Shown: in pieces, positions 1 to 10,436 of the stretch
How positions within the stretch are numbered: position 1 is the first letter of the stretch
Layout of the letters: every line of letters starts with the position of its first letter
Source: Adiantum capillus-veneris
Taxonomy: Eukaryota; Streptophyta; Polypodiopsida; Polypodiales; Pteridaceae
Direction of reading: 5' to 3'
Length of the DNA: 62,000 bases
Assembly: GCA_014529385.2 (NCBI GenBank)
Contig: CM043967.1
Span: 84,266,278 to 84,328,277, forward strand
Notes under the pieces: generated by a model
Databases searched by the model: none
Seen by the model: the letters and a program-made list of their open reading frames with translations, nothing else
Told to the model about the DNA's origin: nothing
Made by a program: the position numbers and the translations under genes

Positions 1-1350
1 GATCACCTAGTACACCACTAAAGTATAAGATTCTATATGAGACGTGGACATGCAAACAACCTAATTACGATCGATTACGCATATTAGGGAAAGTTTGGAC
101 TCAATTTTTGCACTAGAGAGAGAATGTCATCCAACCAATAGATTTACTGTAACGGTAGCTCCGATTTATTTCATTTCTATCTCAAAGTTTTGAGTGTTTA
201 GAAATGATGTTTTGATTGCTTTAAAATCTTGGAATAAAAGATATGCCGCAATTTGCACAAATCATCCTTCTGCCTAGATAGAGATAGGTTGAATGTGGTG
301 TAAATCACATTGAATGCAGGTGCACTTTTCTAAGTAAGAAAGTTTGCATACACCAAAGGTGCAACTCTCTTCTCAAAATTTTCTTTGTTGTCTAAACTAC
401 AATGCCGCTTTTCCTTGTCTTTTATGTGTTCGGTCACAAAGCTCGTAGAGAAAACAAAAATGTAGAGAAGACGGCCTCATGGACCGTCTACATCTATCAA
501 GTCAATGGAAATATTCAACAGCTTTGACCTGGACCATGGTTGATGGCTATCCACTACAATTACCATTGGAAGCTTGGTTATTATGTAGACAAGAAGAAGA
601 AAGCAAGCGAGTAACAAATTTTTCAATAGCTACAAAGGACGTGTGAAAGAAATTCACTTGTCTCAAATGGGGAAGTTGATAATGGAAGTCCTCATTGAGC
701 ATGCATATATGCACTCTGAGCGACACCATTGGGATTTCCTACCAATATACCTAACTATTTGTTTACTAAACTTGATAGTAGTGAATATATTTATTCCTCC
801 GACAATGAAGATTGGTAGCCAAGGGAGTGCATAATGGGCATCTTTGATGCTTTTCATGCATTGGTGGGAGAGATTATGTACAAAACTAGTGCTAGAAGAG
901 TGCTTACAGAAAGGGAAGTCTTCTTCTATGACTTCTTCTACAATGCTCCCCGCTCTACCCATGGATTCGACAGTCATCTCCCACTTCCCCCACATAATGG
1001 TCCAGAGTGGCCAATCTCGGCTTTTGAAACTTCTAAGTGTTTCACACTCAGGCTCCATAAGGAAATTCAGAAGTGCTTACAACCAACATTGCAAACATGC
1101 ATGTATGTGCCTCTATCTTCATGCCATTACATGTGTTTATAGACTTCTTCCACGACAAAGAGGTTAGAAAGACAAAGACCGTGTTCATCTTTAAGTTGAA
1201 AAGTTGCCTTGATTTTTCTGGATGACGCTTGGGATATCTACGATTATGAGGGAACTTTGTGCAACGTGGACAAACAATCAATTGTGTGCAAGTGTATGAT
1301 AGCATCACAAAACTTCATAGTCTCCTTCTACTACATAAGGTGGCATCCGG
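1..1350. other. No recognised gene
   Basis: Only short overlapping reading frames are present (for example about 102 codons at 834-1142 plus and 131 codons at 663-1058 minus). None has a motif I recognise and none continues far. The block ends exactly where the left LTR of element A1 begins at 1351. It could be decayed transposon or intergenic DNA. Confidence 0.5.
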
Positions 1351-2486
1351 TGTGAGCGGGATGAAAACACACACAGCGCCTCTATAACGACCCGACACAC
1401 ACTCTTGGGAAGATACACACACACACTATGGGGCACCACTCGGCTTACACAACACACCTGGCCGAGACAGGGAACACACCTCTGGAGTGAGAGGAGAGAG
1501 ACTATCCACTTGCCCACTCCACACAGACACACACACACACCCAAAAAACTCAGCTCAAAAGAGGAGAATTTCTGATGTTTAGATACAAATGAGCTTGGGC
1601 CAACACCAATGGGGCAAACAGCTCACACAATATGGGTAAAAGATACCAGATACAATCACAAACTAGAGCAGAAACTTCGCTCATAGGAGAAACTTACACA
1701 GAAAAACAGCAGGAAAAGAGTGAGGAATTTGAAAAAATGGACAGCGCCATCGCGTCCGGAACGGCCCAAAACCCCAGTCTACAATGTCAAAGTGCTCAAA
1801 TCCGACCTCGGATGAGCAGTTTACGGCCAAAACAGGCTCCAAAAACCCCAAAAAACACACCTGCGGCTGTTCCTCCTCTCTTCTCCATGTTTTTTCTGGT
1901 CTTCTCTCAGTTTTTTCAGTTCCCACACTTAGCTTTATTACTTGGGCACCCTTGGCCTTTTAGATGACCTCAAACGGACCCCGAACAGGCCAAAAACTGA
2001 CCTCGCAGTGCATAGTTGTCAGCTTTTTGCATCATTTGCACACCTGGCACTTAGCTTTTTTCCAATAATGCATCTCGCCACCATGTGAAGTGGCCCCAAA
2101 AAGTGGTCCTAATGATGACCTTTCTGCATAACTCTCACAAGAAAACACCCACGTTGTGTCCGTCCTCATCCGCGTGCAAATATTGACCTCGTTCGCCCTC
2201 CTGACGCCACTAGATGCCATCTGATGCACCTGCTGACCTTACGTCGTCGGCCCGCAGATAGCTTCCTCGAGAAGTTTTACGCGCTACCAACTCCTCCTTA
2301 TTGTAGAAAAAACACACTAGTATTGATAATAGTGAAAATCGTTGCACTATGTACATGCTGTCCTACATGTACACATGTGGGCCCCACATAACCACCTGGC
2401 TCTGGAAAATGGGTAATCCTTTATTCCATTCACCATGCATGTGTATGTACATATGCGCAATTCCTTGCTCCAAAAAACTCCTGACA
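1351..2486 (-). repeat. A1 3' LTR (left copy)
   Basis: Starts TGTGAGCGGG and ends CTCCTGACA on the plus strand, so it has TG...CA ends. It is 1,136 bp and matches 8941-10084 almost throughout, apart from (AC)n length changes and scattered substitutions. Confidence 0.92.
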
Positions 2487-2505
2487 TAATTTGCCCACCC
2501 CCTAG
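2487..2505 (-). promoter_or_regulatory. A1 polypurine tract
   Basis: On the minus strand this reads TAGGGGGTGGGCAAATTA directly before the LTR start TGTCAG. It is the expected plus-strand priming site and fixes the inner edge of the 3' LTR. Confidence 0.8.
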
Positions 2506-2514
2506 CGTGCTAGA

Positions 2515-4881
2515 TCATTCATGATCAGCAGCAACAAAGAGAGATATGAGACTCGCCGCATCACAGGTCTCCTCATCCCTCACAGACATCACTCGCTCTT
2601 CAGAAAACTCATCTTGCTCCACCATCATCAACCTGGCATGATACAACTTAAGACGCAATCCATTTACCCTTGACGTATGTAAAATCCCATCCAGGTTAGC
2701 CAACTGATATGTACCATTCGGGAAACACTCCACTACCTTGAAAGGGCCTTCCCACTTAATTTGAAACTTCTTTTGGAAGGTGTTGTCCAGTTTGCTGTTG
2801 TAGCGCAAAACCAAGTCATGTTTCTTGATACCCTTACTTTTAACCTTTTCATTTATCTTTGCCAAAGCCTTATCCTGCATCTGCCCATAATGCTCCAATG
2901 CGCTCATCCTATCCAACTGGACCTCTTGTAACTGCAAGAGCCTCTCTTTGAATGCATCACTAGGCGACCCAAGCAACTTCTCTAACATCTTGACCGCAGG
3001 CAACTCTACCTCCACAGGCAATAGTGCTTCCTTTCCATACACCAAATGAAATGGAGTAAACCCTGTACCTGTCTTCACCGAAGTACGGTAAGCCCATAAT
3101 GCACTAGGCAATTCCAAATCCCAATTCTTTCCTTGGTGCTCTGTCACTTTAGAAAGAATTTGTACCAACTCACCATTGAATCTTTCATTTAAGCCATTAC
3201 ACTGCGGGTAATAAGGAGTGGTATGCTGGTGCCTAATCTTCATCTTTGTGCATAAGAAGTCTAGCAGTTTAGCTCTAAATCCTGGCCCCTTATCTGAAAG
3301 TAGCTCTAATGGCACCCCAAACTTGCAACATATTTCATCATACACAAATTTTGCCACATCCTTTGCAGTGATCTGTTTTACTGCTATAGCCTCTGCCCAT
3401 CTAGAGAGATAGTCCACTGCCGTCAAGATATAGCTTTTGCCCCTGCTTGTGATAGGTAACGGGCCTATTGCATCAATCCCCCACTTTTCAAACACATCAA
3501 ATGCCATAATGGTTTTTCGTAGCTCTGGCTTCAACACTCTCTTCCCAAATGCTTGACATCTATTGCAAGACCTACACCAATGGTGAACATCCTTGTGCAA
3601 ACTAGGCCATACATACCCCTCTTGCAAAATCTTATGCAAGGTGATCTTTAGAGCAAAATGGCCACCACATGCGCCTTCATGATTCTCTTCCAACACTCTG
3701 TAAAGCTCCTCCCGCCAAGGTACACGTCTCAACACGAGATCAGCCCCTTTCATGTATAAGACATCACCAATCAATTTGTACCTGTATGCTCTACGCACAA
3801 AGCCATACTTCTTAGACTTCTGAATCTCCTTTGGAATGATTCCTGTTAGCAAAAACTCCTCTTCTTGAGCCAAACTTTCCCGGCCATGATAAAGAGGTAA
3901 ATTGGTCCTCAACACGAATAGCTCCCCAATCATGCCTTGAGCTGCTTCATGTGCCTCTCCATTTAGAGCACGTTCAATGTGTCTGATGCTCCATGCTTCG
4001 AACTTTTTTAACAGGCCTTTAATTCTGAAGCACATTTCCTTCAATGAGGTGTTCTTGCTCTTCCACACACCCAGCACTTGCTTCACCACTAACAAGGCAT
4101 CACCTTTTATGCTCAACCTTCGAACCCCATGCTTCAAACAAATGTGTAATCCGGCTTCCAATGTAGCATATTCAGCCTCATTGTTACTATGCGCATCTAA
4201 TTTGAACCCTCTCTTGCATACTAGCTTCCCCTCTGGATCATAAAGTGCTATACCCCCTGAAGCTGCATCGTGGCTCTTTCTGTATGAGCCATCAAAGAAC
4301 AACACATGTGCATTGCTCATCTGTGGAACTTCTTCAACTACCTTTCTCACCAACTCTTCCTTAACAATAAGGGGATTCTCCTTGTAGGTCAACAAATCAG
4401 CTAGGGTAGCCCTTGTACTATCTTCCACTAGAAAAGAGAACTCAAACTCTTGCAGCTCAATTACCCATTTCTTCACCACATTTGACATGTTAATACCATT
4501 AATTAACTGTGGCAAAAAGGCATAACTCGTCAAGAAAACAAAAGGCCGTGGTAGCAAGTAATGACAAAATCGTCGACAAGCAAATATTACACTGGCCATC
4601 ACTAGCTCTACTTTCGATAACTTTCTCTCCGCTACCAACTTCACTCGGCTTGCACAATACACTGGCCTCATATAATGGCTGCCCTTCCCCTTTTGCAATA
4701 GCATGGCTCCAATGGCATCATCCCCTACTGATGGATTTACATAAAAAACTTTCTCCCAATCAGGAGCCTGCATGGCTGACAACCTCCCTAACACCTCTTT
4801 CACCTCTTGAAACACTTCTTCACACTTGTCATCCCATTGCAATGGATCATGCTTTGCCACTTGCTGTAATGGATAAAGAAG
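2515..4881 (-). CDS. pol: A1 Pol, 3' part: RNase H, second (archaeal-type) RNase H, integrase
   Basis: Continues the frame of the gag-PR-RT part after one UAG codon at 4882-4884; the first possible start (GTG, 4860) is probably not used independently. The first RNase H domain follows (VYCASR about residue 70). A second RNase H begins near residue 190 with FFDGSY, NNEAEY and KGDALL; its last motif reads NGEAHEAA, where A-D is usual, so the fourth acidic residue looks replaced. Integrase follows: zinc-binding H-H-C-C with CRSCNRC (about 420), then D in WGIDAIGP, D in LSDKGPG and E in NERFN. The C-terminus has the WEGPFKVVE region. The domain set is complete and matches the Tat lineage. The product would cut, reverse transcribe and integrate element DNA in virus-like particles. 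Confidence 0.93.
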   Translation of the reverse strand, partial: LLYPLQQVAKHDPLQWDDKCEEVFQEVKEVLGRLSAMQAPDWEKVFYVNPSVGDDAIGAMLLQKGKGSHYMRPVYCASRVKLVAERKLSKVELVMASVIFACRRFCHYLLPRPFVFLTSYAFLPQLINGINMSNVVKKWVIELQEFEFSFLVEDSTRATLADLLTYKENPLIVKEELVRKVVEEVPQMSNAHVLFFDGSYRKSHDAASGGIALYDPEGKLVCKRGFKLDAHSNNEAEYATLEAGLHICLKHGVRRLSIKGDALLVVKQVLGVWKSKNTSLKEMCFRIKGLLKKFEAWSIRHIERALNGEAHEAAQGMIGELFVLRTNLPLYHGRESLAQEEEFLLTGIIPKEIQKSKKYGFVRRAYRYKLIGDVLYMKGADLVLRRVPWREELYRVLEENHEGACGGHFALKITLHKILQEGYVWPSLHKDVHHWCRSCNRCQAFGKRVLKPELRKTIMAFDVFEKWGIDAIGPLPITSRGKSYILTAVDYLSRWAEAIAVKQITAKDVAKFVYDEICCKFGVPLELLSDKGPGFRAKLLDFLCTKMKIRHQHTTPYYPQCNGLNERFNGELVQILSKVTEHQGKNWDLELPSALWAYRTSVKTGTGFTPFHLVYGKEALLPVEVELPAVKMLEKLLGSPSDAFKERLLQLQEVQLDRMSALEHYGQMQDKALAKINEKVKSKGIKKHDLVLRYNSKLDNTFQKKFQIKWEGPFKVVECFPNGTYQLANLDGILHTSRVNGLRLKLYHARLMMVEQDEFSEERVMSVRDEETCDAASLISLFVAADHE

Positions 4882-7866
4882 CTACGAAGACAATGGAATA
4901 AACCGTGCCATGTACTTCACTTTGTGTATAAAGGTTGCCAATTGCTTTGTACTCATAGGTGATGGAAGAAGAATAATAGACTTCACCTTATCTGGATCAG
5001 CCTCAATGCCATTTTCTGACACCATATGGCCCAATAACTTCACCCTTGGCTGTGCTAGATGACATTTCTTTGGATTTAGTTGTCCTCCACATTCATCATA
5101 TCGAGCCAATACCATCTGCAGCTTCTCATGGTGATCAGCCCTACTGCTATAGACACAGAAGTCATCCATAAAAGCTTTAACACAACTACCAATGAATGGT
5201 TCCAACACCCAATTTGCTCTCTCTTGATAGAAGGAAGGTCCATTTGACAACCCAAATGGCAATACTGTGTAGCAATAGCAGCCCCATGGCGTAATAAAAG
5301 TTGTCTTTGTGCGGTCTTTAAGAGCAATCTTTAATTGAAAATAGCCTGAAAAACCATCACACACACTGTACCTCTCATAACCTGCCACTGAATCCAAGAT
5401 CTGATTGATGAATGGAAGAGGATATGGGTTCTTCTTAGTGGCTGCGTTTAAGGGTTTAAAATCCACACAAATTCTCCACTTCCCATCCTTCTTTGGACTG
5501 ACTACAACTAGACTCACCCATTCTGTGGTCTCCACAGGGACTATGAACCCTGCCTTCAACAACTTGTCCACCTCTTCTCGCAAGGCTTCCATTTGCTCTT
5601 GACCCATCCTTCTTAGCCTTTGCCGCACTGGCTTAGCACCTTCTTTCAGCTCTATATGCATTTCTTCACCCTTGAACCCTCTGATCTCTTCATATGAAGT
5701 CATGAACAAATCAGGAAAACTAGCCAGCATATGCAAAAATATATCCTTCTCCATAGCTGAGAGGTCTCCACTAATCATTTGCGTCATTAAATCCTGCTTC
5801 TTTGACAACTCAACCTTGGTTTGCATCAACCCTTCAATCACTTCATAAGGCCCTTCACTTTCATCTTCAACCTCATTCGCAAATGCAACTAAACCAATCT
5901 CCTGGATTTCTTTGTCTATCAAAAGAAATGCAACATCAGCATCCTCATCACTGCTGGTAGTGCTATCACTGTCCTCATCTGTCACCGTGGAAGAGTCTTC
6001 ATCACTAGACTCATCCTCATCTTCATAAAGCTCCTCTAATCGTTTCCTTGTGTCCATATTATAAAGCTTCTTGGTACCTGTCTTTCCATAGAGGCTAATC
6101 GTACCATGTCGCCAATCTTGAACAGCTCCCACTGCACGTAACCATGGTCTGCCCAGTATAATAGGATATGCTCCCAACCCTGTTGGCATCACATGAAAAT
6201 CAACCACTGCCTTTGCATCATATGCCTCCACTTCTAAGCTCTTTACAACACCCAAGCATTTTACTTTTTGATGGTTTGCCAATCTGATCCGAAACCCTGA
6301 CACCCCAGCCACAGTGAGACCCATCTTCTCAACGCATGAGTGTGTTATGACGCATATTTGGGCTCCGCCATCCACATAACCTTGTCCCAAATTTTTCCTT
6401 TTATGCCACACATCTACTATTGGACAAATGTCTGGTAGCTCGTCCATTGCCAAGACCTTTACTGAACCTCTCTCTGGCTCTTTCTCCATTGGGTTAACCA
6501 TCCTCTTCCACTGTCGCTTTAGCTTAGGCACCATCTCTATAAGCTGCCCAAAAGTAACATCTGCCTTCCTGCTCGTCAGATCCTCCTTTAAGTCATAGCT
6601 TAATTGCCCATCCCCTAGTGGAAAATCTGAAACATGAAACTTTTGACGAGCTCTCCTTTTCCTCTTGGCCTTGACATCCTCGCCTTCATGGCTCTTTCCT
6701 TTCTTCTTACTAGGACCTGGGGCACTTCTTCCTTCCTTATCCTCTGTGGTCCTCTTCCCAATAGGCATCACTAATGTATCCTCTAGCTTTGATGCCTTCT
6801 CCAAGGTGACTACACTTAGCACTTTTGTCTTTCCCTTTTCCTCCTGGGTCAGTCCACTGGTTCCTTCGTCTCCCTTAATTTCGATGCCGTAATCATTTGA
6901 CCTAGTTAGCACCTGTCTTGGCAATGGATACATGTCTCCCCCCATCCTTGGTGGCTTATCACATTGCGGGCTGATGTGACCCAACTCTCCACAATTATAA
7001 CATGTGGGCGTCTGCCTCCAAAACCTACCATTGCTTTGTCCAACACCATTCCTAGGACTTTCTTCACCTCCTGGCTGATTTGCAAGCCTCCCTCGACCTC
7101 GATTATTTCCCACTTGACCTAGCATGTTTAGGCTGAGATTCTTCATCAAATCTACCACTTGCCTCATGTCTTGCCTTAGCCCATCATCTTTCACTGATGT
7201 AGTGACCGCTGTTGGCATAACCTGAGTAGTAACAGGAACCACTGGTTCGTGATGAACCCCTGACATGCAACCTTGTAAAGACTCTATAGGCTGAAATTCA
7301 GACCTCATGGGCAAAGACTCCACCCCTAACTGGCTCATTTTCCTCAACTTCCACTCTTTGTTCCTTGCTACCTCTAGTGCATCCTCATATGTCCTAGGCT
7401 TCTTTAGCTCCACTCTCCAACGTATATTCTCCCAAAGACCAGCTAAGAACCTGTCCTTCTTCATCATGTCAGGCGGGGGTACCTGTGGTGCTAAAGCCTT
7501 GCACATTCGCTCCCATGCTAATGAAAACTTACGTATGTACGCATCTACTGGCTCACCTTCCTTCTGCACCAAACCTTGTACTTCTTGCCACACTTTGTCA
7601 GGATCTTCTATCTTCACAAACTCCACTTCCAACCCATGTCGTAGATTTTCCCAACTCAACCTTACAGGTGGATCATCCACACGCAACTCCTCTTCAAATG
7701 CTTTAGACCAAACTCCTGCATCACTCTTCAAACAAATTTGGAGAAGGCGTAACATCTGCGCAGGGTCATGAATCTGGTTGCTAATGCAGGCAACCTCCAT
7801 CTTTTCCAGAAAGTCCTCCACATCTTCATCACTTCTTCCATGAAACTCCGGATAAGAGAAAGCCAT
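4882..7866 (-). CDS. gag-pol: A1 Gag-protease-reverse transcriptase
   Basis: Chosen start is the ATG at 7866 (MAFSYPEF), because the parallel Gag of A2 begins in the same way; an in-frame ATG at 7923 would add 19 residues. In order: Gag capsid-like domain (about residues 20-200), zinc knuckle CYNCGELGHISPQC near 290, a basic linker, protease with DGGAQ near 500 (DGG in place of the usual DSG/DTG), a very acidic D/E/S linker, then RT with PKKDGKW, LPFGLSNGP and FMDDFCVYSS near 900. The frame stops at UAG 4882-4884 in the RT-to-RNase H connection and resumes in the same frame without an indel. The whole frame, 7866 to 2515, is otherwise open. The stop may be a mutation or be read through; sequence alone cannot decide. 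Confidence 0.93.
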   Translation of the reverse strand: MAFSYPEFHGRSDEDVEDFLEKMEVACISNQIHDPAQMLRLLQICLKSDAGVWSKAFEEELRVDDPPVRLSWENLRHGLEVEFVKIEDPDKVWQEVQGLVQKEGEPVDAYIRKFSLAWERMCKALAPQVPPPDMMKKDRFLAGLWENIRWRVELKKPRTYEDALEVARNKEWKLRKMSQLGVESLPMRSEFQPIESLQGCMSGVHHEPVVPVTTQVMPTAVTTSVKDDGLRQDMRQVVDLMKNLSLNMLGQVGNNRGRGRLANQPGGEESPRNGVGQSNGRFWRQTPTCYNCGELGHISPQCDKPPRMGGDMYPLPRQVLTRSNDYGIEIKGDEGTSGLTQEEKGKTKVLSVVTLEKASKLEDTLVMPIGKRTTEDKEGRSAPGPSKKKGKSHEGEDVKAKRKRRARQKFHVSDFPLGDGQLSYDLKEDLTSRKADVTFGQLIEMVPKLKRQWKRMVNPMEKEPERGSVKVLAMDELPDICPIVDVWHKRKNLGQGYVDGGAQICVITHSCVEKMGLTVAGVSGFRIRLANHQKVKCLGVVKSLEVEAYDAKAVVDFHVMPTGLGAYPIILGRPWLRAVGAVQDWRHGTISLYGKTGTKKLYNMDTRKRLEELYEDEDESSDEDSSTVTDEDSDSTTSSDEDADVAFLLIDKEIQEIGLVAFANEVEDESEGPYEVIEGLMQTKVELSKKQDLMTQMISGDLSAMEKDIFLHMLASFPDLFMTSYEEIRGFKGEEMHIELKEGAKPVRQRLRRMGQEQMEALREEVDKLLKAGFIVPVETTEWVSLVVVSPKKDGKWRICVDFKPLNAATKKNPYPLPFINQILDSVAGYERYSVCDGFSGYFQLKIALKDRTKTTFITPWGCYCYTVLPFGLSNGPSFYQERANWVLEPFIGSCVKAFMDDFCVYSSRADHHEKLQMVLARYDECGGQLNPKKCHLAQPRVKLLGHMVSENGIEADPDKVKSIILLPSPMSTKQLATFIHKVKYMARFIPLSS

Positions 7867-8914
7867 GGCTACCCAAATTATGATGCTTTGAGAACCCCTT
7901 CGAACACATGTGCAAGAACCCAAAACTTTTCACTGCCCAATCCCCAGAAACTTCAATGGAGCTCAGCTTTAGATAAGGACAAACACATGCACATCAAATG
8001 AGTTTTCATAGTTAATCATCGGAATGACAATAGGCAAAGGACATTCCAGGATCTCTCTCAATCTTCTTGGCCCAAACATAAAGACTATGCGCTGCTGGAA
8101 AAAGATCTTCCTGGACACATGAACATTAATCTGAATTCTTTGAGTTAAATGGAAAGGAGTGAAATGAGGGCCATTTTGATCATCCATTAAAGCCAACCAT
8201 GAAGCTCCCAAGAAGGCACACCTGACTCAACCTCTGATTTTGCCAAAATTTCAGCAGCATAACAGCATAAATGGCTCAAAAGACCAAGAAACCAGCCATC
8301 ACAACTTGAAAAAATTTTGGCAGAGTTTCCCCAGAAGTAGAGCAGTAGGAATCCAAAATATAGACTATATATGTATGCATAAACTGTCAACAATAGAACT
8401 CGAGCATCAAGTAGGACTCACTAGTACATAGCCTATGGCGAGGTCACAAAAAGGGTGCTCCAGCTACATGTATCACCGAAAGGATCTCTACATTTGAGAA
8501 TCCTCCAGCTCAATAAAAACCTCACGCTATCGACCCTCACACGAAGGCTAATGCAAATCGCGTATAGTCAAGTCTCAGAAATGACTATCTTCCAGACCAA
8601 GTCTCAGAAATGGCTGGGACTGCCAAATACAACCAAGTATGGCTCCACAAATGCGTACAATGGCAGTTTCCACAAGTAACGTACAATCCAGCAGACAATG
8701 CGCTCAAATAGGCGCCAAGTGATGCATTCCCACAACAACTGCAAGTGACATCACTGCTAGTATATCACTGTACTCCAGCTACCTGTACCTGTGTGAATCA
8801 CCTGTACCTGTACATGTCCCTATAACCTGTAACCTGTAACCTATAATCTGCAACCTGCAACCTGTAATCCCGAATCTCGAAGCTTGAAGCTCGAAGCAGA
8901 AGGTACTCGAAGAA
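7867..8914 (-). other. A1 untranslated leader
   Basis: About 1 kb between the primer-binding site and the chosen Gag start, with no convincing frame. It ends in a TGTAACC/TGCAACC-type imperfect repeat near 8820-8875. Long leaders are common in Tat elements. Confidence 0.6.
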
Positions 8915-8934
8915 GATCCTCCGTGGGGGCGCCA
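8915..8934 (-). promoter_or_regulatory. A1 primer-binding site
   Basis: Minus strand reads TGGCGCCCCCACGGAGGATC, six bases inside the 5' LTR. TGG is the complement of a tRNA CCA end. TGGCGCC resembles tRNA-Asp-type sites of Athila/Tat elements, but the rest does not fit tRNA-Asp well, so I leave the tRNA unassigned. A2 has a related site at 37861-37880. Confidence 0.65.
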
Positions 8935-8940
8935 AAAGAA

Positions 8941-10084
8941 TGTGAGCGGGATGAAAACACACACAGCGCCTCTATAACGACCCGATACACACTCTTGGGA
9001 AGATACACACACACACACACTATGGGGCACCACTCGGCTTACACAACACACCTGGCCAAGACAGGGAACACACCTCTGGAGTGAGAGGAGAGAGACTATC
9101 CACTTGCCCACTCCACACAGACACACACACACACACACCCAAAAAACTCAGCTCAAAAGAGGAGAATTTCTGATGTTTAGATACAAATGAGCTTGGGCCA
9201 ACACCAATGGGGCAAACAGCTCACACAATATGGGTAAAAGATACCAGATACAATCACAAACTAGAGCAGAAACTTCGCTCATAGGAGAAACTTACACAGA
9301 AAAACAGCAGGAAAAGAGTGAGGAATTTGAAAAAATGGACAGCGCCATCGCGTCCGGAACGGCCCAAAACCCCAGTTTACAATGTCAAAGTGCTCAAATC
9401 CGACCTCGGATGAGCAGTTTACGGCCAAAACAGACTCCAAAAACCCCAAAAAACACACCTGCGGCTGTTCCTCCTCTCTTCTCCACGTTTTTTCTAGTCT
9501 TCTCTCAGTTTTTTCAGTTCCCACACTTAGCTTTATTACTTGGTCACCCTTGGCCTTTTAGATGACCTCAAACGGACCCCGAACAGGCCAAAAACTGACC
9601 TCGCAGTGCATAGTTGTCACCTTTTTGCATCATTTGCACACCTGGCACTTAGCTTTTTTCCAATAATGCATCTCGCCACCACGTGAAGTGGCCCCAAAAA
9701 GTGGTCCTAATGATGATCTTTCTGCATAACTCTCACAAGAAAACACCCACGTTGTGTCCGTCCTCATCCGCGTGCAAATATTGACCTTGTTCGCCCTCCT
9801 GACGCCACTAGATGCCATCTGACGCACCTGCTGACCTTACGTCGTCGGCCCGCAGATAGCTTCCTCGAGAAGTTTTACGCGCTACCAACTCCTCCTTATT
9901 GTAGAAAAAACACACTAGTATTGATAATAGTGAAAATCGCTGCACTATGTACATGATGTCCTACATGTACACATGTGGGCCCCACATAACCACCTGGCTC
10001 TGGAAAATGGGCAATCCTTTATTCCATGCACCATGCATGTGTATGTACATATGCGCAATTCCTTGCTCCAAAAAACTCTTGACA
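8941..10084 (-). repeat. A1 5' LTR (right copy), shared with a second element
   Basis: 1,144 bp with TGTGAGCGGG at the left and CTCTTGACA at the right. It is followed by a polypurine-tract complement and pol sequence, so it serves as 5' LTR of A1 and 3' LTR of a truncated copy. Confidence 0.9.
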
Positions 10085-10436
10085 TAATTTGCCCACCCCC
10101 TAGCCTGCTAGATCATTCATGATCAGCAGCAGCAAAGAGAGATATGAGACTCGCCGCATCACAGGTCTCCTCATCCCTCACAGACATCACTCGCTCTTCA
10201 GAAAACTCATCTTGCTCCACCATCATCAACCTGGCATGATACAACTTAAGACGCAATCCATTTACCCTTGACGTATGTAAAATCCCATCCAGGTTAGCCA
10301 ACTGATATGTACCATTCGGGAAACACTCCACTACCTTGAAAGGGCCTTCCCACTTATTTGAAACTTCTTTTGGAAGGTGTTGTCCAGTTTGCTGTTGTAG
10401 CGCAAAACCAAGTCATGTTTCTTGATACCCTTACTT
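10085..10436 (-). pseudogene. Truncated second A1-family copy, pol 3' end
   Basis: Nearly identical to 2487-2840: polypurine tract, then the last roughly 110 codons of Pol (ECFPNGTYQLANLDG and the C-terminal ISLFAAADHE). A small deletion near 10355 shifts the frame relative to A1. Similarity stops abruptly near 10435 after CTTGATACCCTTACT. It is the remnant of a tandem LTR-int-LTR-int arrangement, as unequal recombination between elements would leave. Confidence 0.88.

Larger units (their letters stand above)
1351..10084 (-). mobile_element. Ty3/gypsy LTR retrotransposon A1, Tat-like lineage
   Basis: A complete LTR-internal-LTR unit on the minus strand: LTRs at 1351-2486 and 8941-10084, a primer-binding region next to the right (5') LTR, a polypurine tract next to the left (3') LTR, and a gag-pol frame from 7866 to 2515. 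Domain order is Gag, CCHC knuckle, protease, reverse transcriptase, RNase H, a second RNase H, integrase. Integrase after RT is the Ty3 order. The extra RNase H between RNase H and integrase is the known hallmark of Tat/Ogre/Retand elements. The LTRs differ by about 18 substitutions by eye (about 1.6 percent), so insertion was fairly recent. The right LTR continues into the 3' end of another copy, so no target duplication can be read there. Confidence 0.93.

Noticed and set aside
1632-1967. 111-codon plus-strand frame repeated at 9230-9565
   Set aside because: It lies within the two A1 LTRs and repeats only because the LTRs do; no known domain.
2037-4901. Plus-strand frames opposite the A1 polyprotein (for example 4509-4901)
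   Set aside because: Shadows of the minus-strand gag-pol; no independent motifs.
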